A DNA stretch of 64,000 nucleotides from NCBI RefSeq assembly GCF_051014685.1, contig NW_027478598.1:806001-870000 (forward strand). Reading direction: 5' to 3'. Made by a program: the position numbers and the translations under genes. Of this stretch, positions 31,931-46,305 are shown in pieces. Below the pieces are notes generated by a model. That model was not told where the DNA came from and searched no databases. It was given only the letters and a program-made list of their open reading frames with translations. Source of the stretch: Ptiloglossa arizonensis (taxonomy: Eukaryota > Arthropoda > Insecta > Hymenoptera > Colletidae). Each line of letters starts with the position of its first letter. Position 1 is the first letter of the stretch.

Positions 31931-34900
31931 TACGTTATGCGTTATGCATTATACGTTATGCGTTATACGTTATACGTTATACGTTATACGTTATACGTTA
32001 TACGTTATACGTTATACGTTGTACGTTATACGTTATATGTAATATGTAATACGTTATACGTTATACGCTATACGTTATACGTTACACGTTATACGTTAAA
32101 CGTTAAACGTTATACGTTGTACGTTATGCGTTATACGTTATACGTCATACGTTATGCGTTATACGTTATACGTTATACGTTATACGTTATACGTTATACG
32201 TTTGACGTTATACGTTATACGGTATACGTTATGCCTTATACGTTATACGTTATACGTTATACGTTATACGTTATATGATATACGTTATACGTTATACGTT
32301 ATACGTTATACGTTATACGTTATACGTTATACGTTATACGTTAAACGTTATACGTTATACGTTACACGTTATACGATATACGTTATACGTTATACGTTGT
32401 ACGTTATACGTTATACGTTATACGTTATACGTTATACGTTATACGTTATACGTTAAACGTTATACGTTATACGTTATACGTTGTACGTTATACTTTATAT
32501 GTAATATGTAATACGTTATACGTTATACGCTATACGTTATACGTTACAGGTTATACGTTATGCGTTATGCATTATACGTTATGCGTTATACGTTATACGT
32601 TATACGTTATACGTTATACGTTATACGTTATACGTTATACGTTATACGTTGTACGTTATACGTTATATGTAATATGTAATACGTTATACGTTATACGCTA
32701 TACGTTATACGTTACACGTTATACGTTATACGTTATGCGTTATACGTTATGCGTTATACGGTATACGTTATACGTTGTACGTTATACGTTATATGTAATA
32801 TGTAATATGTTATACGTTATACGCTATACGATATACGTTACACGTTGTACGTTATACGTTATGCGTTATACGTTATGCGTTATACGTTATACGTTATACG
32901 TTATACGTTATACGTTATACGTTATACGTTATACGTTATTCGTTATACGTTATACGTAATACGTTATACGTTATACGTTATACGTTATACGTTATACGTT
33001 ATACGTTAAACGTTATACGTTATACGTTATACGTTATACGATATACGTTATACGTTATACGTTATGCGTTATACGCTATACGTTATGCGTTATAGGTCAT
33101 ACCTTATACGTGATACGTCATACGTTATACGTTATACGTGATACGTTATACGTTATACGTTATACGTTATAGGTTGTACGTTATACGTTATATGTAATAT
33201 GTAATATGTTATACGTTATACGCTATACGTTATACGTTACACGTTGTACGTTATACGTTATGCGTTATACGTTATGCGTTATACGTTATACGTTATACGT
33301 TATACGTTATACGTTATACGTTATACGTTATACGTTATTCGTTATACGTTATACGTAATACGTTATACGTTATACGTTATACGTTATACGTTATACGTTA
33401 TACGTTAAACGTTATACGTTATACGTTATACGTTATACGATATACGTTATACGTTATACGTTATACGTTGTACGTTATACGTTATATGTAATATGTAATA
33501 CGTTATACGTTATACGTTAAACGTTAGACGTTATACGTTAGACGTTATACGTTATACGTTATACGTTGTACGTTATACTTTATATGTAATATGTAATACG
33601 TTATACGTTATACGCTATACGTTATACGTTACACGTTATACGTTATGCGTTATGCATTATACGTTATGCGTTATACGTTATACGTTATACGTTATACGTT
33701 ATACGTTATACGTTATACGTTATACGTTATACGTTGTACGTTATACGTTATATGTAATATGTAATATGTTATACGTTATACGCTATACGTTATACGTTAC
33801 ACGTTGTACGTTATACGTTATGCGTTATACGTTATGCGTTATACGTTATACGTTATACGTTATACGTTATACGTTATACGTTATACGTTATACGTTATAC
33901 GTTATACGTTATTCGTTATACGTTATACGTAATACGTTATACGTTATACGTTATACGTTATACGTTATACGTTATACGTTAAACGTTATACGTTATACGT
34001 TATACGTTATACGATATACGTTATACGTTATACGTTGTACGTTATGCGTTATACGTTATACGTCATACGTTATGCGTTATACGTTATACGTTATACGTTA
34101 TACGTTATACGTTTGACGTTATACGTTATACGGTATACGTTATGCCTTATACGTTATACGTTATACGTTATACGTTATACGTTATATGATATACGTTATA
34201 CGTTATACGTTATACGTTATACGTTATACGTTATACGTTATACGTTATACGTTAAACGTTATACGTTATACGTTACACGTTATACGATATACGTTATACG
34301 TTATACGTTGTACGTTATACGTTATACGTTATACGTTATACGTTATACGTTATACGTTATACGTTAAACGTTATACGTTATACGTTATGCGTTATAAGTT
34401 ATACGTTATACGTTATGCGTTATACGTTATACGTTATACGTTATACGTTATACGTTATACGTTATACGTTAAACGTTATACGTTATACGTTATACGTTAT
34501 ACGATATACGTTATACGTTATACGTTGTACGTTATACGTTATACGTTATACGTTATACGTTATACGTTATACGTTATACGTTATACGTTAAACGTTATAC
34601 GTTATACGTTAGACGTTATACGTTATACGTTATACGTTGTACGTTATACTTTATATGTAATATGTAATACGTTATACGTTATACGCTATACGTTATACGT
34701 TACACGTTATACGTTATGCGTTATGCATTATACGTTATGCGTTATACGTTATACGTTATACGTTATACGTTATACGTTATACGTTATACGTTATACGTTG
34801 TACGTTATACGTTATATGTAATATGTAATACGTTATACGTTATACGCTATACGTTATACGTTACACGTTATACGTTATACGTTATGCGTTATACGTTATG

Positions 34901-36407
34901 CGTTATACGGTATACGTTATACGTTGTACGTTATACGTTATATGTAATATGTAATATGTTATACGTTATACGCTATACGATATACGTTACACGTTGTACG
35001 TTATACGTTATGCGTTATACGTTATGCGTTATACGTTATACGTTATACGTTATACGTTATACGTTATACGTTATACGTTATACGTTATTCGTTATACGTT
35101 ATACGTAATACGTTATACGTTATACGTTATACGTTATACGTTATACGTTATACGTTAAACGTTATACGTTATACGTTATACGTTATACGATATACGTTAT
35201 ACGTTATACGTTATGCGTTATACGCTATACGTTATGCGTTATAGGTCATACCTTATACGTGATACGTCATACGTTATACGTTATACGTGATACGTTATAC
35301 GTTATACGTTATACGTTATAGGTTGTACGTTATACGTTATATGTAATATGTAATATGTTATACGTTATACGCTATACATTATACGTTACACGTTGTACGT
35401 TATACGTTATGCGTTATACGTTATGCGTTATACGTTATACGTTATACGTTATACGTTATACGTTATACGTTATACGTTATACGTTATTCGTTATACGTTA
35501 TACGTAATACGTTATACGTTATACGTTATACGTTATACGTTATACGTTATACGTTAAACGTTATACGTTATACGTTATTCGTTATACGATATACGTTATA
35601 CGTTATACGTTATACGTTGTACGTTATACGTTATATGTAATATGTAATACGTTATACGTTATACGTTAAACGTTAGACGTTATACGTTAGACGTTATACG
35701 TTATACGTTATACGTTGTACGTTATACTTTATATGTAATATGTAATACGTTATACGTTATACGCTATACGTTATACGTTACACGTTATACGTTATGCGTT
35801 ATGCATTATACGTTATGCGTTATACGTTATACGTTATACGTTATACGTTATACGTTATACGTTATACGTTATACGTTATACGTTATACGTTGTACGTTAT
35901 ACGTTATATGTAATATGTAATATGTTATACGTTATACGCTATACGTTATACGTTACACGTTGTACGTTATACGTTATGCGTTATACGTTATGCGTTATAC
36001 GTTATACGTTATACGTTATACGTTATACGTTATACGTTATACGTTATACGTTATTCGTTATACGTTATACGTAATACGTTATACGTTATACGTTATACGT
36101 TATACGTTATACGTTATACGTTATACGTTAAACGTAATACGTTATACGTTATACGTTATACGATATACGTTATACGTTATACGTTATACGTTATGCGTTA
36201 TACGCTATACGTTATGCGTTATAGGTCATACCTTATACGTGATACGTCATACGTTATACGTTATACGTGATACGTTATACGTTATACGTTATACGTTATA
36301 CGTTATACGTTATACGTTATACGTTATACGTTATACGTTATACGTTATGCGTTATACGCTATACGTTATGCGTTATAGGTCATACCTTATACGTGATACG
36401 TCATACG
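30829..36407 (+). repeat. 5.58-kb tandem duplication, copy 1 (797 units)
   Basis: This begins at the ATATACG unit at 30,829 and ends with TCATACG at 36,401-36,407. It is followed at once by copy 2, which starts with the same ATATACG unit. Anchors at an offset of 5,579 include TTGTACG (30,850 and 36,429) and the ATGCAT marker (31,447 and 37,026). From about 33 kb the offset is 5,670 and near the end 5,677, because copy 2 gained 13 units near 38.3 kb and one more later. Confidence 0.92.
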
Positions 36408-39400
36408 ATATACGTTATACGTTATACGTTGTACGTTATACGTTATACGTTATACGTTATACGTTATACGTTATACGTTATACGTTAAACGTTATACGTT
36501 ATACGTTATGCGTTATACGTTATACGTTATACGTTATGCGTTATACGTTATACGTTATACGTTATACGTTATACGTTATACGTTATGCGTTATACGCTAT
36601 ACGTTATGCGTTATAGGTCATACCTTATACGTGATACGTCATACGTTATACGTTATACGTGATACGTTATACGTTATACGTTATACGTTATACGTTGTAC
36701 GTTATACGTTATATGTAATATGTAATATGTTATACGTTATACGCTATACGTTATACGTTACACGTTGTACTTTATACGTTATGCGTTATACGTTATACGT
36801 TAAACGTTATACGTTATACGTTACACGTTATACGATATACGTTATACGTTATACGTTGTACGTTATACGTTATACGTTATACGTTATACGTTATACGTTA
36901 TACGTTATACGTTAAACGTTATACGTTATACGTTATACGTTGTACGTTATACTTTATATGTAATATGTAATACGTTATACGTTATACGCTATACGTTATA
37001 CGTTACAGGTTATACGTTATGCGTTATGCATTATACGTTATGCGTTATACGTTATACGTTATACGTTATACGTTATACGTTATACGTTATACGTTATATG
37101 ATATACGTTATACGTTATACGTTATACGTTATACGTTATACGTTATACGTTATACGTTATACGTTAAACGTTATACGTTATACGTTATGCGTTATAAGTT
37201 ATACGTTATACGTTATGCGTTATACGTTATACGTTATACGTTATACGTTATACGTTATACGTTATACGTTAAACGTTATACGTTATACGTTATACGTTAT
37301 ACGATATACGTTATACGTTATACGTTGTACGTTATACGTTATACGTTATACGTTATACGTTATACGTTATACGTTATACGTTATACGTTAAACGTTATAC
37401 GTTATACGTTAGACGTTATACGTTATACGTTATACGTTGTACGTTATACTTTATATGTAATATGTAATACGTTATACGTTATACGCTATACGTTATACGT
37501 TACACGTTATACGTTATGCGTTATGCATTATACGTTATGCGTTATACGTTATACGTTATACGTTATACGTTATACGTTATACGTTATACGTTATACGTTG
37601 TACGTTATACGTTATATGTAATATGTAATACGTTATACGTTATACGCTATACGTTATACGTTACACGTTATACGTTAAACGTTAAACGTTATACGTTGTA
37701 CGTTATGCGTTATACGTTATACGTCATACGTTATGCGTTATACGTTATACGTTATACGTTATACGTTATACGTTATACGTTTGACGTTATACGTTATACG
37801 GTATACGTTATGCCTTATACGTTATACGTTATACGTTATACGTTATACGTTATATGATATACGTTATACGTTATACGTTATACGTTATACGTTATACGTT
37901 ATACGTTATACGTTATACGTTAAACGTTATACGTTATACGTTACACGTTATACGATATACGTTATACGTTATACGTTGTACGTTATACGTTATACGTTAT
38001 ACGTTATACGTTATACGTTATACGTTATACGTTAAACGTTATACGTTATACGTTATACGTTGTACGTTATACTTTATATGTAATATGTAATACGTTATAC
38101 GTTATACGCTATACGTTATACGTTACAGGTTATACGTTATGCGTTATGCATTATACGTTATGCGTTATACGTTATACGTTATACGTTATACGTTATACGT
38201 TATACGTTATACGTTATACGTTATACGTTGTACGTTATACGTTATATGTAATATGTAATACGTTATACGTTATACGCTATACGTTATACGTTACAGGTTA
38301 TACGTTATGCGTTATGCATTATACGTTATGCGTTATACGTTATACGTTATACGTTATACGTTATACGTTATACGTTATACGTTATACGTTATACGTTGTA
38401 CGTTATACGTTATATGTAATATGTAATACGTTATACGTTATACGTTGTACGTTATACGTTATATGTAATATGTAATATGTTATACGTTATACGCTATACG
38501 ATATACGTTACACGTTGTACGTTATACGTTATGCGTTATACGTTATGCGTTATACGTTATACGTTATACGTTATACGTTATACGTTATACGTTATACGTT
38601 ATACGTTATTCGTTATACGTTATACGTAATACGTTATACGTTATACGTTATACGTTATACGTTATACGTTATACGTTAAACGTTATACGTTATACGTTAT
38701 ACGTTATACGATATACGTTATACGTTATACGTTATGCGTTATACGCTATACGTTATGCGTTATAGGTCATACCTTATACGTGATACGTCATACGTTATAC
38801 GTTATACGTGATACGTTATACGTTATACGTTATACGTTATAGGTTGTACGTTATACGTTATATGTAATATGTAATATGTTATACGTTATACGCTATACGT
38901 TATACGTTACACGTTGTACGTTATACGTTATGCGTTATACGTTATGCGTTATACGTTATACGTTATACGTTATACGTTATACGTTATACGTTATACGTTA
39001 TACGTTATTCGTTATACGTTATACGTAATACGTTATACGTTATACGTTATACGTTATACGTTATACGTTATACGTTAAACGTTATACGTTATACGTTATA
39101 CGTTATACGATATACGTTATACGTTATACGTTATACGTTGTACGTTATACGTTATATGTAATATGTAATACGTTATACGTTATACGTTAAACGTTAGACG
39201 TTATACGTTAGACGTTATACGTTATACGTTATACGTTGTACGTTATACTTTATATGTAATATGTAATACGTTATACGTTATACGCTATACGTTATACGTT
39301 ACACGTTATACGTTATGCGTTATGCATTATACGTTATGCGTTATACGTTATACGTTATACGTTATACGTTATACGTTATACGTTATACGTTATACGTTAT

Positions 39401-42084
39401 ACGTTGTACGTTATACGTTATATGTAATATGTAATATGTTATACGTTATACGCTATACGTTATACGTTACACGTTGTACGTTATACGTTATGCGTTATAC
39501 GTTATGCGTTATACGTTATACGTTATACGTTATACGTTATACGTTATACGTTATACGTTATACGTTATACGTTATACGTTATTCGTTATACGTTATACGT
39601 AATACGTTATACGTTATACGTTATACGTTATACGTTATACGTTATACGTTAAACGTTATACGTTATACGTTATACGTTATACGATATACGTTATACGTTA
39701 TACGTTGTACGTTATGCGTTATACGTTATACGTCATACGTTATGCGTTATACGTTATACGTTATACGTTATACGTTATACGTTTGACGTTATACGTTATA
39801 CGGTATACGTTATGCCTTATACGTTATACGTTATACGTTATACGTTATAAGTTATATGATATACGTTATACGTTATACGTTATACGTTATACGTTATACG
39901 TTATACGTTATACGTTATACGTTAAACGTTATACGTTATACGTTACACGTTATACGATATACGTCATACGTTATACGTTGTACGTTATACGTTATACGTT
40001 ATACGTTATACGTTATACGTTATACGTTATACGTTAAACGTTATACGTTATACGTTATGCGTTATAAGTTATACGTTATACGTTATGCGTTATACGTTAT
40101 ACGTTATACGTTATACGTTATACGTTATACGTTATACGTTAAACGTTATACGTTATACGTTATACGTTATACGATATACGTTATACGTTATACGTTGTAC
40201 GTTATACGTTATACGTTATACGTTATACGTTATACGTTATACGTTATACGTTATACGTTAAACGTTATACGTTATACGTTAGACGTTATACGTTATACGT
40301 TATACGTTGTACGTTATACTTTATATGTAATATGTAATACGTTATACGTTATACGCTATACGTTATACGTTACACGTTATACGTTATGCGTTATGCATTA
40401 TACGTTATGCGTTATACGTTATACGTTATACGTTATACGTTATACGTTATACGTTATACGTTATACGTTGTACGTTATACGTTATATGTAATATGTAATA
40501 CGTTATACGTTATACGCTATACGTTATACGTTACACGTTATACGTTATACGTTATGCGTTATACGTTATGCGTTATACGGTATACGTTATACGTTGTACG
40601 TTATACGTTATATGTAATATGTAATATGTTATACGTTATACGCTATACGATATACGTTACACGTTGTACGTTATACGTTATGCGTTATACGTTATGCGTT
40701 ATACGTTATACGTTATACGTTATACGTTATACGTTATACGTTATACGTTATACGTTATTCGTTATACGTTATACGTAATACGTTATACGTTATACGTTAT
40801 ACGTTATACGTTATACGTTATACGTTATACGTTAAACGTTATACGTTATACGTTATACGTTATACGATATACGTTATACGTTATACGTTATGCGTTATAC
40901 GCTATACGTTATGCGTTATAGGTCATACCTTATACGTGATACGTCATACGTTATACGTTATACGTGATACGTTATACGTTATACGTTATACGTTATAGGT
41001 TGTACGTTATACGTTATATGTAATATGTAATATGTTATACGTTATACGCTATACATTATACGTTACACGTTGTACGTTATACGTTATGCGTTATACGTTA
41101 TGCGTTATACGTTATACGTTATACGTTATACGTTATACGTTATGCGTTATACGTTATACGTTATTCGTTATACGTTATACGTAATACGTTATACGTTATA
41201 CGTTATACGTTATACGTTATACGTTATACGTTAAACGTTATACGTTATACGTTATTCGTTATACGATATACGTTATACGTTATACGTTATACGTTGTACG
41301 TTATACGTTATATGTAATATGTAATACGTTATACGTTATACGTTAAACGTTAGACGTTATACGTTAGACGTTATACGTTATACGTTATACGTTGTACGTT
41401 ATACTTTATATGTAATATGTAATACGTTATACGTTATACGCTATACGTTATACGTTACACGTTATACGTTATGCGTTATGCATTATACGTTATGCGTTAT
41501 ACGTTATACGTTATACGTTATACGTTATACGTTATACGTTATACGTTATACGTTATACGTTATACGTTGTACGTTATACGTTATATGTAATATGTAATAT
41601 GTTATACGTTATACGCTATACGTTATACGTTACACGTTGTACGTTATACGTTATGCGTTATACGTTATGCGTTATACGTTATACGTTATACGTTATACGT
41701 TATACGTTATACGTTATACGTTATACGTTATTCGTTATACGTTATACGTAATACGTTATACGTTATACGTTATACGTTATACGTTATACGTTATACGTTA
41801 TACGTTAAACGTAATACGTTATACGTTATACGTTATACGATATACGTTATACGTTATACGTTATACGTTATGCGTTATACGCTATACGTTATGCGTTATA
41901 GGTCATACCTTATACGTGATACGTCATACGTTATACGTTATACGTGATACGTTATACGTTATACGTTATACGTTATACGTTATACGTTATACGTTATACG
42001 TTATACGTTATACGTTATACGTTATGCGTTATACGCTATACGTTATGCGTTATAGGTCATACCTTATACGTGATACGTCATACG
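36408..42084 (+). repeat. 5.68-kb tandem duplication, copy 2 (811 units)
   Basis: This ends with TCATACG at 42,078-42,084, the same unit that ends copy 1. There it is followed by ordinary perfect units, whereas at the internal junction (36,407/36,408) TCATACG is followed directly by ATATACG. It is 98 bp (14 units) longer than copy 1; most of the gain is a 91-bp extra stretch near 38.29-38.46 kb that repeats the TTACAGG and ATGCAT marker. Private changes include TTATAAG near 39,846, a TCATACG near 39,964 and TTATGCG near 41,142. Confidence 0.92.
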
Positions 42085-42484
42085 TTATACGTTATACGTG
42101 ATACGTTATACGTTATACGTTATACGTTATACGTTATACGTTGTACGTTATACGTTATATGTAATATGTAATACGTTATACGTTATACGCTATACGTTAT
42201 ACATCACACGTTATACGTTATACGTTATGCGTTATACGTTATACGTTATACGTTAAACGTTATACGTTATACGTTATACATTATACGTTATACGTTATAC
42301 GTTGTACGTTATACGTTATACGTTATACGTTATACGTTATACGTTATACGTTATACGTTAAACGTTATACGTTATACGTTATGCGTTATAAGTTATACGT
42401 TATACGTTATGCGTTATACGTTATACGTTATACGTTATACGTTATACGTTATACGTTATACGTTATACGTTATACGTTATACGT
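41155..42484 (+). repeat. 1,330-bp tandem duplication, copy 1
   Basis: Markers recur 1,330 bp downstream (TTATTCG at 41,161 and 42,491, and at 41,252 and 42,582; the TTGTACG-led segment at 41,638 and 42,968). The offset falls to 1,323 in the right part (TTATACA-TCACACG at 42,197 and 43,520; TTGTACG at 42,302 and 43,625). This copy overlaps the end of the 5.68-kb block. Edges lie in perfect runs and are approximate. Confidence 0.82.
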
Positions 42485-43680
42485 TATACGTTATTCGTTA
42501 TACGTTATACGTAATACGTTATACGTTATACGTTATACGTTATACGTTATACGTTATACGTTAAACGTTATACGTTATACGTTATTCGTTATACGATATA
42601 CGTTATACGTTATACGTTATACGTTGTACGTTATACGTTATATGTAATATGTAATACGTTATACGTTATACGTTAAACGTTAGACGTTATACGTTAGACG
42701 TTATACGTTATACGTTATACGTTGTACGTTATACTTTATATGTAATATGTAATACGTTATACGTTATACGCTATACGTTATACGTTACACGTTATACGTT
42801 ATGCGTTATGCATTATACGTTATGCGTTATACGTTATACGTTATACGTTATACGTTATACGTTATACGTTATACGTTATACGTTATACGTTATACGTTGT
42901 ACGTTATACGTTATATGTAATATGTAATATGTTATACGTTATACGCTATACGTTATACGTTACACGTTGTACGTTATACGTTATGCGTTATACGTTATGC
43001 GTTATACGTTATACGTTATACGTTATACGTTATACGTTATACGTTATACGTTATACGTTATTCGTTATACGTTATACGTAATACGTTATACGTTATACGT
43101 TATACGTTATACGTTATACGTTATACGTTATACGTTAAACGTAATACGTTATACGTTATACGTTATACGATATACGTTATACGTTATACGTTATACGTTA
43201 TGCGTTATACGCTATACGTTATGCGTTATAGGTCATACCTTATACGTGATACGTCATACGTTATACGTTATACGTGATACGTTATACGTTATACGTTATA
43301 CGTTATACGTTATACGTTATACGTTATACGTTATACGTTATACGTTATGCGTTATACGCTATACGTTATGCGTTATAGGTCATACCTTATACGTGATACG
43401 TCATACGTTATACGTTATACGTGATACGTTATACGTTATACGTTATACGTTATACGTTATACGTTGTACGTTATACGTTATATGTAATATGTAATACGTT
43501 ATACGTTATACGCTATACGTTATACATCACACGTTATACGTTATACGTTATGCGTTATACGTTATACGTTATACGTTAAACGTTATACGTTATACGTTAT
43601 ACATTATACGTTATACGTTATACGTTGTACGTTATACGTTATACGTTATACGTTATACGTTATACGTTATACGTTAAACG
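42485..43680 (+). repeat. 1,330-bp tandem duplication, copy 2
   Basis: Second copy of the 1.33-kb tract, one unit shorter in its middle. After TTGTACG at 43,625 it has six perfect units before TTAAACG, against seven in copy 1. Beyond about 43.68 kb the order changes (a perfect run then TTATTCG, rather than TTATGCG-TTATAAG), which marks the end of the match. Confidence 0.8.
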
Positions 43681-46305
43681 TTATACGTTATACGTTATAC
43701 GTTATACGTTATACGTTATACGTTATTCGTTATACGTTATACGTAATACGTTATACGTTATACGTTATACGTTATACGTTATACGTTATACGTTATACGT
43801 TATACGTTATACGCTATACGTTATACGTTACACGTTGTACGTTATACGTTATGCGTTATACGTTATGCGTTATACGTTATACGCTATACGTTATGCGTTA
43901 TAGGTCATACCTTATACGTGATACGTCATACGTTATACGTTATACGTGATACGTTATACGTTATACGTTATACGTTATACGTTGTACGTTATACGTTATA
44001 TGTAATATGTAATATGTTATACGTTATACGCTATACGTTATACGTTACACGTTGTACTTTATACGTTATGCGTTATACGTTATGCGTTATACGTTATACG
44101 TTATACGTTATACGTTATACGTTATACGTTATACGTTATACGTTATACGTTATTCGTTATACGTTATACGTAATACATTATACGTTATACGTTATACGTT
44201 ATACGTTATACGTTATACGTTATACGTTAAACGTTATACGTTATACGTTATACGTTATACGATATACGTTATACGTTATACGTTGTACGTTATACGTTAT
44301 ACGTTATACGTTATACGTTATACGTTATACGTTATACGTTAAACGTTATACGTTGTACGTTATGCGTTATACGTTATACGTCATACGTTATGCGTTATAC
44401 GTTATACGTTATACGTTATACGTTATACGTTGTACGTTATACGTTATATGTAATATGTAATATGTTATACGTTATACGCTATACGTTATACGTTACACGT
44501 TGTACTTTATACGTTATGCGTTATACGTTATGCGTTATACGTTATACGTTATACGTTATACGTTATACGTTATACGTTATACGTTATACGTTATACGTTA
44601 TACGTTATACGTTATACGTTGTACGTTATACTTTATATGTAATATGTAATACGTTATACGTTATACGCTATACGTTATACGTTACACGTTATACGTTATG
44701 CGTTATGCATTATACGTTATGCGTTATACGTTATACGTTATACGTTATACGTTATACGTTATACGTTATACGTTATACGTTGTACGTTATACGTTATATG
44801 TAATATGTAATACGTTATACGTTATACGCTATACGTTATACGTTACACGTTATACGTTATACGTTATGCGTTCTAAGTTATGCGTTATACGTTATACGTT
44901 ATACGTTGTACGTTATAAGTTATATGTAATATGTAATATGTTATACGTTATACGCTATACGTTATACGTTATACGTGATACGTTATACGTTATACGTTAT
45001 ACGTTATAGGTTGTACGTTATGCGTTATATGTAATATGTAATATGTTATACGTTATACGCTATACGTTATACGTTACACGTTGTACGTTATACGTTATGC
45101 GTTATACGTTATGCGTTATACGTTATGCGTTATACGTTATACGTTATACGTTATGCGTTATACGTTATACGTTATACGTTATACGTTATACGTTTGACGT
45201 TATACGTTATACGGTATACGTTATGCCTTATACGTTATACCTTATACGTTACACGTTATACGTTAAACGTTATACGTTATACGTTATACGTTATACGATA
45301 TACGTTATACGTTATACGTTGTACGTTATACGTTATACGTTATACGTTATACGTTATACGTTATACGTTATACGTTAAACGTTATACGTTATACGTTATG
45401 CGTTATACGTTATACGTTATACGTTATGCGTTATACGTTATACGTTATACGTTATACGTTATACGTTATACGTTATGCGTTATACGCTATACGTTATGCG
45501 TTATAGGTCATACCTTATACGTGATACGTCATACGTTATACGTTATACGTGATACGTTATACGTTATACGTTATACGTTATACATTGTACGTTATACGTT
45601 ATATGTAATATGTAATATGTTATACGTTATACGCTATACGTTATACGTTACACGTTGTACTTTATACGTTATGCGTTATACGTTATGCGTTATACGTTAT
45701 ACGTTATACGTTATACGTTATACGTTATACGTTATACGTTATACGTTATACGTTATTCGTTATACGTTATACGTAATACGTTATACGTTATACGTTATAC
45801 GTTATACGTTATACGTTATACGTTAAACGTTATACGTTATACGTTATACGTTATACGATATACGTTATACGTTATACGTTGTACGTTATACGTTATACGT
45901 TATACGTTATACGTTATACGTTATACGTTATACGTTAAACGTTATACGTTGTACGTTATGCGTTATACGTTATTCGTCATACGTTATGCGTTATACGTTA
46001 TACGTTATACGTTATACGTTATACGTTTGACGTTATACGTTATATGGTATACGTTATGCCTTATACGTTATACGTTATACGTTATACGTTATACGTTATA
46101 TGATATACGTTATACGTTATACGTTATACGTTATACGTTATACGTTATACGTTATACGTTATACGTTAAACGTTATACGTTATACGTTACACGTTATACG
46201 ATATACGTTATACGTTATACGTTGTACGTTATACGTTATACGTTATACGTTATACGTTATACGTTATACGTTATACGTTATACGTTAAACGTTATACGTT
46301 ATACG
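43681..46305 (+). repeat. Domain A sequence resembling 14-17 and 20-23 kb
   Basis: After the 1.33-kb pair, the array returns to the module order of earlier blocks. The TG module and TTTGACG modules at about 44.4-45.8 kb follow the order seen at 15.2-16.2, 20.9-21.9, 27.6-28.6 and 29.9-30.9 kb. It lacks the private TTACGCG unit of those four blocks (TTACACG here), so it branched before that change or lost it. A few units are private, for example TTCTAAG near 44,872. Confidence 0.7.
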
